DNA of 58,505 nt, taken from assembly GCA_002731315.1 (NCBI GenBank), contig PCBG01000012.1, positions 1 to 58,505 on the forward strand, given 5' to 3'. The stretch's first letter is position 1, and the number at the start of each line of letters is the position of its first letter. The stretch comes from Rhodospirillaceae bacterium. Lineage in GTDB: Bacteria; Pseudomonadota; Alphaproteobacteria; Puniceispirillales; Puniceispirillaceae. Below are positions 37,802 through 47,222 of this stretch, in pieces. The notes beneath the pieces were generated by a model. It made no database searches. It had not been told where the DNA came from and saw only the letters and a program-made list of their open reading frames with translations. A program made the position numbers and the translations under genes.

Positions 37802-40153
37802 TTAGGCTAACGCTTGTTTGCGGCTTCGAAGATAATGCCAGCCAAGGAAAGCAAGAGATGCGATAATTGCCGGACCATAAATCATTGGCAACTTAATCAT
37901 CACGAGTATAGCTAGACCAAGCCGGACAATAGTTTCTGGAATACTCAATGGACCAAAATCATACAGGGCTAGGGCGCTTGAAATCAAATAAAGCGTTAGC
38001 ACAAGGCGCGAAAGCAGCCAGATTAAAGCTACCACGTCGAGCTCACCACTATAGCCGGGCAAATATTGTGTGCCAGCCATTGCCGTTGTTGATGGGTCAA
38101 TAACAGCATCATTTATCAGTAGAATTTCCGGGTACATCGCAAAAATAAACGGCACAATGAAGATCACGATCCCGGATTTAACAGCTGAAAAGCCAGTGGC
38201 CATTGGCTCTGCTTTTGTGATGCTAGATGCAGCGAAAGCGGCCAAGGCCACCGGCGGAGTGATGGCACTTGCAACTGCAAAATAGAAAATAAACATGTTT
38301 GCTGTAAAAATTGATATTCCAAGCCCTGCCAATACCGGACCAAGTAGTAGTGCAACATTTATGTAGGCAGGTACGGCAGGCATACCCATTCCAAGTATTA
38401 TCGCCATAAACATTGTTAACAGAAGTGCCACTAGCTGAAACGACACTGATCCGCCTTGGCCTAGCCCCAGTGACCTGAGCCAACCCAAAACGTCGAGGGA
38501 GATGTAGGTTGGCAGCCCTGTGAATTGAAGGCAGAAATCAATAATTGATACCGCTAAGAACATCAAATAGAGGGTTGAAATAAGAATGCCAGCGTTGGAA
38601 AGGGCGTCGACAATCTTAATTGGACGAGCACGAACTTCTGGATCAACGAACAAAAGCCCAATTAACAGCATTACGGCGAACCAACCAGCGCTGCCTGCAT
38701 CGCCAGCGGCATTCCGTATAAGCTCCTGTAGCCAAGACCCATTAATGATTTTACAACCGCCGTCGCTAACTAAAGCCTCGACGCCAATTAGGGGTCCAAA
38801 AAAACCACACCCTACACTTTCTTTTTTTGTTAATAAAAGTAGTAAAATTAGTAGTATAGGACCAAAAATCATAATTAAATTAAGAATATCTTGTCTATTA
38901 AGATTCATATCTTCGGTGATTTTGCCGATGGCCTGAATATTTTGCTTTCTTGCCTGAAATGAGACCGAGAGGAATAGACAGAAAAAATAGGCTATAGCAG
39001 GTATAATGGCTGCTACTATAACGCTTGAGTAAGGCACTGTTGTTAGCGCTGCCACAACAAATGCCGCGACTCCCATTACTGGAGGCATAATTGATCCTCC
39101 TGAAGACGCTGCCGCTTCTACCCCGCCAGCAAACACTTTTGAAAAGCCTCGTTTAAGCATCATCGGTATTGTTAAAACACCCGTTGATAAAACATTAACG
39201 ATAGGCCCGCCTGAAATAGTGCCAAACATTGCTGAGGAGACTATTGCAGCGTGGGCAGGGCCGCCCGTTAAATTCCGTGTCCACCGAAACGCTACTTTTA
39301 TAAGTGAACGTCCACCGGCAGAAGATCCAAACAAGGAACCCAAAACAAGATAAGGGAATATTGTGTTGAGAACGATATCCATAAATCTGCCTAAAAGGCC
39401 GGAAGAATTATTGACTAGAATATCATGAATCCGTGGTCGGCCGTCTGATAGCAAACGCGGTTCGCCCGCAAGCTTGGTCATGAAATATTTATTGATATCT
39501 TCCGGCCCATGAAAATACCAAACTAGAACAGTGCCAATTGTGTAAGCAGAAATTAATATGGCAACCAAAACCAGAGGGAGACCCCATACTTTAACATTAT
39601 AAGATAGAAAAACGACTATCGCGAGCCCAACAAGAAGGACAATCCATCCGCCTGTATTGTTCACACATTTAGGATCATCAACTGTAGTTGGCGGGGTCAT
39701 GCCAAGTAGGTCAGCTAATTCCTTTTCTGCTTTAAGGCTTTCTTGGATCAACCGTGCTCGGTCTCCGGTCACCTGATCAATCAGGCAAATCGCTTCGATT
39801 TCTGTTAGGTAAGTAACAGCTATAATGCAAGCCATCAGCACTAGTGCGATATCCATCAGCAGTCCAAACAGCCGGACACCACTAATTTTTTCTGACCAAC
39901 TACGCCAAAGAGAATGCTTCAAAGCGACGATAAGCATCATCAGTGCAAAGAAAAAAGGATAAAACCATTCAAAAGGGAACTTGCGGAAAGTTGCGCCATG
40001 AACGCCCGTTATTGATTGTACTAAATCATCATAGCCCGGAATGCCTGGTGTCATGTTGATTAAACCGACGATGACCATGAATACTGTAAGCCAGTAAACC
40101 AATCGCATGCCAAAATCTTCGGATTGACTCATCTTACCCGAGCCAGATGACAT
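37802..40153 (-). CDS. TRAP transporter fused permease (TAXI type)
   Basis: Large inner-membrane protein, 783 aa, combining the small (DctQ-like) and large (DctM-like) TRAP membrane subunits in one chain. The N-terminal part has about four helices. The DctM part shows the family blocks SLFGSSAGGRSLIKVA, GPIVNVLSTGVLTIPMM, ASSGGSIMPPVMGVAAF and LGMGMPAVPAYIN. AGAGG precedes ATG 40153. The gene is clearly AT-rich with many AAA/TTA/ATA codons compared with its neighbours, suggesting transfer from a lower-GC relative. It is downstream of its substrate receptor. The substrate is unknown. Confidence 0.93.
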   Translation of the reverse strand: MSSGSGKMSQSEDFGMRLVYWLTVFMVIVGLINMTPGIPGYDDLVQSITGVHGATFRKFPFEWFYPFFFALMMLIVALKHSLWRSWSEKISGVRLFGLLMDIALVLMACIIAVTYLTEIEAICLIDQVTGDRARLIQESLKAEKELADLLGMTPPTTVDDPKCVNNTGGWIVLLVGLAIVVFLSYNVKVWGLPLVLVAILISAYTIGTVLVWYFHGPEDINKYFMTKLAGEPRLLSDGRPRIHDILVNNSSGLLGRFMDIVLNTIFPYLVLGSLFGSSAGGRSLIKVAFRWTRNLTGGPAHAAIVSSAMFGTISGGPIVNVLSTGVLTIPMMLKRGFSKVFAGGVEAAASSGGSIMPPVMGVAAFVVAALTTVPYSSVIVAAIIPAIAYFFCLFLSVSFQARKQNIQAIGKITEDMNLNRQDILNLIMIFGPILLILLLLLTKKESVGCGFFGPLIGVEALVSDGGCKIINGSWLQELIRNAAGDAGSAGWFAVMLLIGLLFVDPEVRARPIKIVDALSNAGILISTLYLMFLAVSIIDFCLQFTGLPTYISLDVLGWLRSLGLGQGGSVSFQLVALLLTMFMAIILGMGMPAVPAYINVALLLGPVLAGLGISIFTANMFIFYFAVASAITPPVALAAFAASSITKAEPMATGFSAVKSGIVIFIVPFIFAMYPEILLINDAVIDPSTTAMAGTQYLPGYSGELDVVALIWLLSRLVLTLYLISSALALYDFGPLSIPETIVRLGLAILVMIKLPMIYGPAIIASLAFLGWHYLRSRKQALA

Positions 40154-40184
40154 GATGATACCTCTTAATAAAACTTTATAAGAT

Positions 40185-40208
40185 GGGCCCGGTTATATGA
40201 CCGGACCC
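40185..40208 (-). other. intercistronic hairpin between TRAP receptor and permease
   Basis: GGGTCCGGTC and GACCGGGCCC-like arms pair (one mismatch, one wobble) around a four-base ATAT loop, in the 70-nt gap between receptor and permease genes. Such stems often protect the upstream receptor mRNA or attenuate transcription so that the receptor outnumbers the permease. Confidence 0.45.
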
Positions 40209-40223
40209 ATAAATTATTTATTA

Positions 40224-41267
40224 TTACTTCGCACAATCAGGAATTTTAAAGCCAGCTTCTTCCCATGCTGCCACTGCACCAGGATGATATTTCATTGGAT
40301 TTAAGCCACACATATCTGTCTTTGCAATGTCAGTTTCCCCATGCCAAGAGTTAGCCATAAATGGCGCTTTGGCTTTGATTTCCTCAAGGCTGTCAAGAAA
40401 GGCTTTTGTCAAAGCTTTTGCTGTATCAAAGGTCATGGAGGTGTTCACGATCTCGCCTCCAACTGTACCCGGACAGCGGAATTGATCATCTTCTGAAATA
40501 ACGGTAACTCCTGTTTTCCATCCCATGTCAGAGATCGGCAGGGATACTGCAACGGTACCCGGTCTTTTAGTGAATTTTTGAAACTGCTCGCCGTCAAATG
40601 CTTTAATTGGCATTGACCAAATTGTCATGTCGCCGGAAGACATAGCCGCTGTCATGCGAGCGTCAGGGAAGCTCATTGGAAGCACGTTAGCATCAGCGGA
40701 GCCGTCTTGGATTGTTTTTACTGCCTGGCCCCAGTTCACTTGAACTCCAGTATAATCCTTTTTTTCTTCCAAACCGGTGACTAGACGCACTAAATCACGT
40801 GCGTTAGTGAGCGCCGCGCCGCGTGGTGGACCGTTAAAAATTGTGGCGTCCTTAATTCCGTCGTAACCAGAGAAGTTAGAACTGTCATAGGCGTAGAGGC
40901 CCTGACAAGCGATCCGATAAGTGTAGAGTACAGCAAGTTTTGAAGTTAATTCTGCACCAGCGTCTTTGCCGAGTTTTGCATACGGCCCGACACCTCTAGA
41001 CATCAAAAATGGCAATACAAACGGAGCTGCTGCGATGTCTGATTTGCCTTCAGCGACATTCTGCACAGAGTTCGTCAGTGTCTGGCCTGTTGTGACTTGC
41101 ATGTCAGCAACTTTGTGTTTGGCAGCAGCCTCCGCAAATCCGATCACTGATACGCCAGGTGCGCTAGTAGGAGATGCTGTTTCTGCAGTCAAATTTACAA
41201 GAGCTTGAGCGCTTGTGGTCAAGCTCGTGATAGCCATAATGCTTATGGCGGCGATTTTAATTTTCAT
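40224..41267 (-). CDS. TAXI family TRAP transporter solute receptor
   Basis: Periplasmic substrate-binding protein, 347 aa, with a signal peptide (MKIKIAAISIMAITSLTTSAQA). The TAXI-family features are a VTTGQTLTNSVQNVAEGKSDIA opening region, LYTYRIACQGLYAYDSS, and the segment IFNGPPRGAALTNARDLVRLVTGLE. A strong AGGAGG lies five nt before the ATG. It precedes the fused permease on the same strand. Ligand unknown; TAXI receptors studied elsewhere bind glutamate or other carboxylates. AT-rich like the permease. Confidence 0.9.
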   Translation of the reverse strand: MKIKIAAISIMAITSLTTSAQALVNLTAETASPTSAPGVSVIGFAEAAAKHKVADMQVTTGQTLTNSVQNVAEGKSDIAAAPFVLPFLMSRGVGPYAKLGKDAGAELTSKLAVLYTYRIACQGLYAYDSSNFSGYDGIKDATIFNGPPRGAALTNARDLVRLVTGLEEKKDYTGVQVNWGQAVKTIQDGSADANVLPMSFPDARMTAAMSSGDMTIWSMPIKAFDGEQFQKFTKRPGTVAVSLPISDMGWKTGVTVISEDDQFRCPGTVGGEIVNTSMTFDTAKALTKAFLDSLEEIKAKAPFMANSWHGETDIAKTDMCGLNPMKYHPGAVAAWEEAGFKIPDCAK

Positions 41268-41484
41268 ACTTTCCTCCTCTGTCGCCGTTGAGGGCTTTTA
41301 AATGCATTTGTTGTTGTCGCCTCCGGCTAACTTGATAAGAACATGTTGTCTGCGAAATGTTGGGAGTGCAAGCTTGTAAGTGTTATTGTTTAATCTCTAA
41401 CTTATATCAAAATCTTGAATGGCAGCCTCAACAGATGAAGCCTTCACTCAAGCAACTCATTTTAAAATTACTGAAAGGTTTCAA

Positions 41485-42066
41485 ATGTCAAATCACGATC
41501 TAATGTCTCGTATTTTTGAAGATGCTCGGACCCATCGTTTTTTCTCAGAAAAACCTGTGCCAGATTCACTTCTCAAAACGCTGTATGACACTGTAAAATT
41601 TGCGCCCAGCGCATCGAATACATGTCCCATGCGTATCCTGTTTGTGACCTCGGACGCGGCAAAGTCCAAGCTCATGGAGGCAGTCGGCGACGGCAACAAA
41701 CCGAAGGTGCAAACAGCGCCGGTCATCGCTGTGGTGGCGCATGACATGGAATTCTACAAGCATCTTAACACGCTGGCACCGCATCTGGATGCCGACAGCT
41801 TTGCCGCGCAGGGCGAGGAAAAGCTGCGCATGCAGGCCAGCAACAATACCTGGCTGCAGGGTGGTTACCTGATTCTTGCAGCGCGTGCATTGGGTCTGGA
41901 TTGCGGTCCGATGTCGGGGTTCAACCCGGCCAAGGTGAATGAGCTGTTCTTTGCCGACAGCAGCTGGCGCGCCAGCTTCCTTCTCAGTCTTGGCTATGGC
42001 AGCGGTGATAACATCCGTGATCGAGCCCCGCGGCTGGGATTTGACAAGGTCTGTGAGATCGTTTGA
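41485..42066 (+). CDS. RutE-like nitroreductase (malonic semialdehyde reductase)
   Basis: FMN-dependent nitroreductase-family protein, 193 aa, closest by eye to RutE/YdfG-replacement malonic semialdehyde reductases, which make 3-hydroxypropionate in pyrimidine breakdown. Shared blocks are FEDARTHRFF, VKFAPSASNTCPMRILFVTS, KVQTAPVIAVVAHDMEFY, YLILAARALGLDCGPMSGF and NIRDRAPRLGF. ATG 41485 has GAAAGG seven nt upstream. The first 110 nt or so are AT-rich like the TRAP genes, while the remainder has the GC-rich style of the chromosome. The pyrimidine genes start 6 kb downstream; a functional link is inference. Confidence 0.8.
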   Translation: MSNHDLMSRIFEDARTHRFFSEKPVPDSLLKTLYDTVKFAPSASNTCPMRILFVTSDAAKSKLMEAVGDGNKPKVQTAPVIAVVAHDMEFYKHLNTLAPHLDADSFAAQGEEKLRMQASNNTWLQGGYLILAARALGLDCGPMSGFNPAKVNELFFADSSWRASFLLSLGYGSGDNIRDRAPRLGFDKVCEIV

Positions 42067-42152
42067 CGGCAGTTAATGGGCTGTTATCTTGGCCCGCCAC
42101 CCACACGTAAGCCGGCTGAAATGGTTCGCCAGCAACCAGATGAATAAATAAT

Positions 42153-42357
42153 ATGCGTCCCATTTTCACGCCGGTACTGATCGCGTCTAGCCTCGCGCTG
42201 TTTCTAAGCTTTGGGCTCCGCGCCAGCTTTGGCGTTTTTCAGATCCCGATTGCGACGGAATTGAACTGGTTCCGAAGCTAATTCTCGCTTGCCATCGCCA
42301 TACAGAATCTGGCCTGGGGACTGGGAACGCCGATTTTTGGGGCTGTTGCTGAACGGC
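42153..42357 (+). pseudogene. MFS transporter pseudogene fragment
   Basis: From ATG 42153 the frame reads as the first helices of a major facilitator transporter: MRPIFTPVLIASSLALF and FGVFQIPIATELNW. It then meets TAA at 42279, where relatives have the codons of an SRAEF motif. The same frame continues with FSLAIAIQNLAWGLGTPIF and AVAE before similarity ends near 42357. Only about 70 of some 400 codons remain, so the gene is dead by nonsense mutation and large deletion. It converges on the RraA-like gene and may once have served the same catabolic unit. Confidence 0.8.
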
Positions 42358-42539
42358 CTGATACAGCCGTGCCAGCGCATCGGCCACAAAGCCGACATCA
42401 ACGGTGCCGCGTGCGCGCTATAGCGTATTTTTGTGGGTGACTGCGCTATCCATCATAATAAGCATTAACTTAAATACCTGGGCGATTGTCGCCAACCGTC
42501 ATCTGTAGTTGGCGGCCTCGCTGCTGTCTTCTCTTTACA

Positions 42540-43250
42540 TTAGGTTCTGGATTTTTCGAATTTGGCCCAGGCTTCCTCAAGCTTGTGGATATCGAATCCG
42601 GGTGCGCGCGCCGGACCCAGCACGATGGCCTCACTGGCGATGACCGTTTCTATGGATTGTTGCAATTCCGGGATGACATTGGCCGGGATGACCAGCGCAC
42701 CATGACGGTCAGCATGAATCAGCTCGCCCTGCGTCACACGCATGCCTTTGATGTTCACCGGTGTGCCGATCTCGACCGCATGCACAAAACCATGGCTGGG
42801 GCCAATTGACCCGGCCAGAACCGGAAACCCGTCATCCATCACATCCAGGTCACGCATCACGCCGTTGGTGACAGCGCCGGCAAGGCCCAGCCCCTTATGG
42901 ACGGCGACATGCACCTCGCCCCACCACCCGGCGATACAATTCGGGTAATCAACATCCTCGACAACGGCCGCCGAAGGTGATGGCCCGGCCGCCATGCCAT
43001 GAAAATAGGCCATGCGGCGTTCACGAATGACCTCCTGCGGCTCGTTCGGCGGGGCAAGGCCCGAAATTTTCGCGGTTCTTGCAAAGCCGACAATCGCCGG
43101 CGCGCCCGGTTTGCAATGGAACATGGTGCCACGTGTAAACCGGTTGAAGCCGCGTTTGCCCTGGGCCACCTCGATCGCATTGCAAACGGTGGGTGTGTCT
43201 ACCGTGTGGAGCAGGTCCAGCAAAGCCGGCGGAAGGGTCTTGTCAGCCAT
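42540..43250 (-). CDS. RraA family protein (aldolase-like)
   Basis: 236 aa member of the RraA/4-hydroxy-4-methyl-2-oxoglutarate aldolase family. The core block GLAGAVTNGVMRDLDVMDDGFPVLAG matches the family's phosphate/oxyanion site with its Gly-x-x-Arg-Asp pattern, and VNIKGMRVTQGELIHADRHGALVIP is the typical C-terminal block. Family members are either metal-dependent aldolases in aromatic acid breakdown or the RNase E inhibitor RraA; the long N-terminal part and the setting next to a bicupin favour a catabolic enzyme. It follows the cupin gene on the same strand after 65 nt. Confidence 0.82.
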   Translation of the reverse strand: MADKTLPPALLDLLHTVDTPTVCNAIEVAQGKRGFNRFTRGTMFHCKPGAPAIVGFARTAKISGLAPPNEPQEVIRERRMAYFHGMAAGPSPSAAVVEDVDYPNCIAGWWGEVHVAVHKGLGLAGAVTNGVMRDLDVMDDGFPVLAGSIGPSHGFVHAVEIGTPVNIKGMRVTQGELIHADRHGALVIPANVIPELQQSIETVIASEAIVLGPARAPGFDIHKLEEAWAKFEKSRT

Positions 43251-43315
43251 GATCTCAATGCCTCATCGGTCGGTGGTGCGGTTGCGGGTTGCCCGGGTCA
43301 GACGCGGCCCTTGGT

Positions 43316-44284
43316 CTAGTGGCGTTCCATTGTCGGGCCGGCCGGGTCATCGGTATTGCGGATACGGTACATGCTGGCCTCGCCCGTCATGGATGGTGTT
43401 ATGGCGCGGGACAGGCCGGCCGGCACAAGGCAGGTATCCCCGGAATTCAGCACAGTGCTTCCGCCGTCCCAATCCAGTTTCCAATGGCCCCGGACCGGCA
43501 TCAGCACCTCGGGCTGGTTGCAGCGATAGGCACTTTCCCCAACAGATCTACGCGTGATGAAATCAACCTCGAATCCTGGCCGGTCGCGCAACATTGCATC
43601 CGGTCCGATGACCTTGCATGGCTCGCCGCCGGCCAACGCCATCATGTCCCAATAGCGCGCCACATAATGCGGTACGACCTCTGCTGATGAGGGTTCGGCC
43701 ATCAGCTTCAGCTGATTATCCGCCATCACCGGCATCGGGCCGGTTCCATCGGGCAGAGTTTCGCCCTTTTTGCTGTCATAGAGCTGGCCATTTTTCCCAA
43801 GCACAAGCCCGTGCGCGGCGGCGTTTTCGATAACCTGCGGTGCCCATGTCACGCCGCCACCCGCATCGTTACCGCCAAGGATGGCCATGATCATCCCGTA
43901 ATCGGTGCCGATATTTTCAAACCCACGGAACATGCCGGTAGGGATATTGAAGATATCGCCTTCCTCGAGAACAACCTCGCCGGCATCGCCCCAGCGTCCC
44001 CAGAAAAACCGCCAGCGCCCGGATTGCACGAAAAACACCTCGGCCGTGCGATGTGTATGCAGGCTGTTATGGCATTTTGGCGGCTGGCCTGCCGCACCGA
44101 TATTGAACCCGATCTTTTCAGCAATATGGACGTGCTGGTCAGCGCTTTCGGATACACCGCCGCCGATGATGGTGAAATTTTCCTTCTGGTCGCTGCCGGG
44201 GGTATGCGCGTCGATAAAGGCTGTCTTGCAGGGCACCAGCGTGCCGCGCCTGACGATGTTCTGTTCCATTTGTTGCGGGTTCAT
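43316..44284 (-). CDS. bicupin domain protein
   Basis: 322 aa with two cupin barrels. The first has HNSLHTHRTAEVFFVQSGRW with metal-binding His and Glu and a GDIFNIPTGMFRGFEN closing motif; the second has NQPEVLMPVRGHWKLDWDGG and GDTCLVPAGLSRAI, in which the metal ligands are less clear. ATG 44284 is preceded by AGAGAG; an ORF extension to 44326 lacks a site. It is probably co-transcribed with the RraA-like gene. The reaction is unknown; gentisate-dioxygenase-like or isomerase roles are possible. Confidence 0.75.
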   Translation of the reverse strand: MNPQQMEQNIVRRGTLVPCKTAFIDAHTPGSDQKENFTIIGGGVSESADQHVHIAEKIGFNIGAAGQPPKCHNSLHTHRTAEVFFVQSGRWRFFWGRWGDAGEVVLEEGDIFNIPTGMFRGFENIGTDYGMIMAILGGNDAGGGVTWAPQVIENAAAHGLVLGKNGQLYDSKKGETLPDGTGPMPVMADNQLKLMAEPSSAEVVPHYVARYWDMMALAGGEPCKVIGPDAMLRDRPGFEVDFITRRSVGESAYRCNQPEVLMPVRGHWKLDWDGGSTVLNSGDTCLVPAGLSRAITPSMTGEASMYRIRNTDDPAGPTMERH

Positions 44285-44419
44285 CTGGTACTCTCTCTTG
44301 GGCTTTGGCACATACCCGTCCTGCATGGCTGCGGCACGGTCCTTCAGCGATGATGTTATCGGATCATCGCGCTGTCACGCTACAATTATCAGAAAATCTG
44401 GCCGGATGACCAGTCCGGT

Positions 44420-45181
44420 CTATGACTTCAGACGATAGCCGGACTTGAAAATCCACCAGATCACGGCAATGCAGACAAGCATAAAGCCCCAGATGGCGCC
44501 AAGGCTGACCGCAACCGCAACATCCGCGGTTCCGAAAAAGGCCCAGCGAAACCCTGAAATCAGATACACGACCGGGTTGAACAGGGTGATCTTTTGCCAC
44601 AGGGGCGGCAGCATATCGATGGAATAGAAGCTGCCCCCCAGAAATACCAGCGGCGTGATGATCAGCATCGGTATCAGGTTCAGCTGTTCGAAATTCTGTG
44701 CCCAGATGCCGATGATGAACCCGAACATTGCAAAAGACACACAGGTCAGCACAAGAAATCCGATCATCCACACCGGATGCAGGATCTGGATCGGAACAAA
44801 CAGATGCGCGGTCCCCAGGATGATCAGCCCGATCATTAGCGATTTTGTGGCGGCGGCACCAACATAGCCGATCACCGCCTCGTACGGGGATACAGGCGCC
44901 GACATCAATTCATAGATGGTGCCCATGAATTTTGGAAAATAGATGCCAAAGGAGGCATTGGTCAGGCTTTGCATTAGGACAGACAGCATGATCAGGCCGG
45001 GCACGATGAACGAGCCATAGGCCACCCCGTCCACTTCCTGGATGCGTGATCCGATGGCTGTGCCGAAAACCACAAAATAGAGACAGGTCGAGATGACCGG
45101 CGAAACAATGCTCTGTAACAGAGTCCGAAATGTCCGCGCCATTTCGAAAAAATAGATGGCCTTTATCGCCTGCAGGTTCAT
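44420..45181 (-). CDS. ABC-2 type transporter permease
   Basis: Six-helix inner-membrane permease, 253 aa, of the ABC-2 exporter class. The family block [29 protein letters not shown] lies between helices 2 and 3, and the late block [35 protein letters not shown] is present. I use ATG 45181 ([14 protein letters not shown]), since the frame's earlier 54 residues overlap the ATPase gene and lack membrane character. It sits 4 nt behind the ATPase gene and forms a complete exporter with it. Substrate unknown. Confidence 0.88.
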   Translation of the reverse strand: MNLQAIKAIYFFEMARTFRTLLQSIVSPVISTCLYFVVFGTAIGSRIQEVDGVAYGSFIVPGLIMLSVLMQSLTNASFGIYFPKFMGTIYELMSAPVSPYEAVIGYVGAAATKSLMIGLIILGTAHLFVPIQILHPVWMIGFLVLTCVSFAMFGFIIGIWAQNFEQLNLIPMLIITPLVFLGGSFYSIDMLPPLWQKITLFNPVVYLISGFRWAFFGTADVAVAVSLGAIWGFMLVCIAVIWWIFKSGYRLKS

Positions 45182-45185
45182 CCGT

Positions 45186-46106
45186 TCAGTCCCGAACCAT
45201 GTTGACGAAGATATCTTCAAGCGAGCTCTGCGATGTCGCAACATCGCGTATCCGCAGGCCGCTGTCATTGACATCGGCAAGAAGCCGGGTGATGCCGGTT
45301 CGCTTTTCGGTGGAATCATAGTTATAGAACAGGGTCTCGCCACCCGGCTCCAGCTTCAGGTCATAGGCGGTCAACGCGTCAGGTATCGCCGTAATCGCAT
45401 CCTGCAGATCAATGCGCAGGGTCTTTGATCCCATTTTGCGCATCAGGGTGGCCTTGTCCTCGACAAGCAACAGCTCGCCGCCATTGATCACCCCGACACG
45501 TTCGGCGATGGCTTCCGCCTCCTCGATATAATGCGTTGTCAGGATGATGGTCACACCATCCGCCTTCAATTCGCTGACAATGTCCCACATCTCCTTGCGC
45601 AACTCGACATCGACGCCGGCGGTTGGCTCGTCAAGGAACAGGATGCGCGGCTGGTGACTCAGCGCCTTGCCGATCATCACCCGGCGCCGCATCCCGCCGG
45701 AAAGCGTCATGTTCTGTGCGTCCCGCTTGTCCCACAGGGACAGTTTCTTCAGCAGGGTCTCGACAATGGCAGGGTCACGCGGTTTGTTGAAAAGGCCACG
45801 CGAATGATGCAGGGCGTCCTTCACCTTCTGAAAGCTTTCCAGCATGATTTCCTGCGGCACCAGCCCGATCAGCGCGCGGGCCTTGCGATAGTCATCGACG
45901 ATATCAAACCCGTTCACAGTGACGCTGCCGCTGGAAGCGCGCACCAGCCCGCAGATGGTAGAAATAAGCGTCGTCTTGCCGGCGCCATTGGGACCAAGGA
46001 GCGCGATAACCTCGCCTTCCTCAATATCCAGAGAAATGCCTTTCAGCGCCTCGGCGCCCTCACCATAGGATTTACGAAGGTCACGAATGGACAGAATAGG
46101 TGCCAT
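45186..46106 (-). CDS. ABC-2 type transporter ATP-binding protein
   Basis: ATPase of the exporter with the permease just downstream; 306 aa. It contains Walker [12 protein letters not shown], signature [15 protein letters not shown], Walker [16 protein letters not shown] and the switch His in [15 protein letters not shown], plus the C-terminal [11 protein letters not shown] of this subfamily. It resembles the orphan ATPase at 1.3-2.3 kb, so the two are paralogues. Confidence 0.92.
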   Translation of the reverse strand: MAPILSIRDLRKSYGEGAEALKGISLDIEEGEVIALLGPNGAGKTTLISTICGLVRASSGSVTVNGFDIVDDYRKARALIGLVPQEIMLESFQKVKDALHHSRGLFNKPRDPAIVETLLKKLSLWDKRDAQNMTLSGGMRRRVMIGKALSHQPRILFLDEPTAGVDVELRKEMWDIVSELKADGVTIILTTHYIEEAEAIAERVGVINGGELLLVEDKATLMRKMGSKTLRIDLQDAITAIPDALTAYDLKLEPGGETLFYNYDSTEKRTGITRLLADVNDSGLRIRDVATSQSSLEDIFVNMVRD

Positions 46107-46256
46107 TGATCTTTCTCAGGACACGGAGTTGAAGAATAATATGCGGAAACATGCGGGATCGCTGTGAACGCCAAACATCTATCACGAAAGCAGGGCGGCT
46201 GTCATGCTGCCAGATGCCGTAAATGCGGGCAGCATGGCGGGACGGGTTTGACGGGT

Positions 46257-46421
46257 CTAGCCGGTGTTGATGTCCGTACGCAAAACACTTTCCACATATT
46301 TTAATGTGAGGTTGAGGGAGTTAGCGATCAGCCTGATTGCGCTTTTCCGTGCAATGCCCTGGCGCCGGTAGGCGACGAACAGGCGGCTGATTGTTACCAT
46401 TTCCGCCGTTTTCTTGCCCAT
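46257..46421 (-). CDS. small hypothetical protein (possible HTH)
   Basis: A 54-codon ORF in a 455-nt gap that holds no other gene. It is basic (MGKKTAEMVTISRLFVAYRR at its start), and the segment ARKSAIRLIANSLNLTLKYV has the spacing of a helix-turn-helix. An in-frame TAA lies 18 nt upstream; the ribosome site is poor (GAGG one nt from ATG), so ATG 46400 is an alternative. It may be a short regulator remnant or chance. The rest of the gap holds nothing I recognise. Confidence 0.3.
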   Translation of the reverse strand: MGKKTAEMVTISRLFVAYRRQGIARKSAIRLIANSLNLTLKYVESVLRTDINTG

Positions 46422-46561
46422 ACCTCGTCTTGCTCGCGCTTAGCCTCGGGATTTAATATTACATTTAACTGATGAAAAAAGCGACTAGTCCTCGATGCGC
46501 GCTGCTGCACCCGTCCAACAACCGGCCAAACAGGCGGGGATTGCCGTAGCAGCCGACGCGG

Positions 46562-47116
46562 TCAATCGGGCTTGATGCGCTTGCGCGGCCGGCCGCCGAT
46601 GGCAAGGGCGAGGATGACCACAATCTCATTGGCATGCGGTGCGTCCGGCACTGTGATTTCGGCAGCATCCATGTGATCGAAATCCCAAATGCTTATTTTA
46701 CTGGTCAAGGGCACAGTCAGCGTCGCACCGGGTCCGCCCATCTTTTTCGTTGAGGTGATGATCTCGCTGGCGTCGCCTAGAGCGCTGCGAATTGGCGCGC
46801 CAAAGCGCGGGTGAATCAGTGCCGCAGCATGTTCTATTTCACCATCGACGCCGACGATGGCACCCTTGCCATAGGATTGAACATCATCCGGTCTGGCTTC
46901 CAGCACCCGCAAGCCTCGCGCCACTAGCTTTGCCGAAATATCGGCTCCGATATCTTTCAGTAAATCTAGGTCGCCATCCGGCTGGCCGGCAAAGGGGTTG
47001 CTGATCACCGCCGCGACGACGCATTTGCGACTTGGCGTTTCCAAAGACTGTCCGGCATCCCGGTGGGTGTCCTCGACCGTGGCAATCATTTTACGAATTT
47101 CTGCTGTGCGTTGCAT
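46562..47116 (-). CDS. AA_synth (DUF1185) family protein
   Basis: 184 aa protein of the amino acid synthesis (DUF1185) family. Family blocks are visible: VVAAVISNPFAG, YGKGAIVGVDGEIEHAAALIHPRFGAPIR, STKKMGGPGATLTVPL and MDAAEITVPDAPHANEIVV. The biochemical role of the family is not established; members often lie near amidohydrolase and transporter genes. GAGGAA lies eight nt before the ATG. It is divergent from the PreA-like gene, and a RutR-like site lies between them, suggesting shared control. Confidence 0.8.
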   Translation of the reverse strand: MQRTAEIRKMIATVEDTHRDAGQSLETPSRKCVVAAVISNPFAGQPDGDLDLLKDIGADISAKLVARGLRVLEARPDDVQSYGKGAIVGVDGEIEHAAALIHPRFGAPIRSALGDASEIITSTKKMGGPGATLTVPLTSKISIWDFDHMDAAEITVPDAPHANEIVVILALAIGGRPRKRIKPD

Positions 47117-47222
47117 GGCGGATTTTCCTCACACTGAGATGACAATCGCGACAGTGTGTCAAAAACCGGCGACGAACGAAAGCGGTAGCTTAGCCAGTCG
47201 GTGTTATCGTAGCGGCAAAAAT

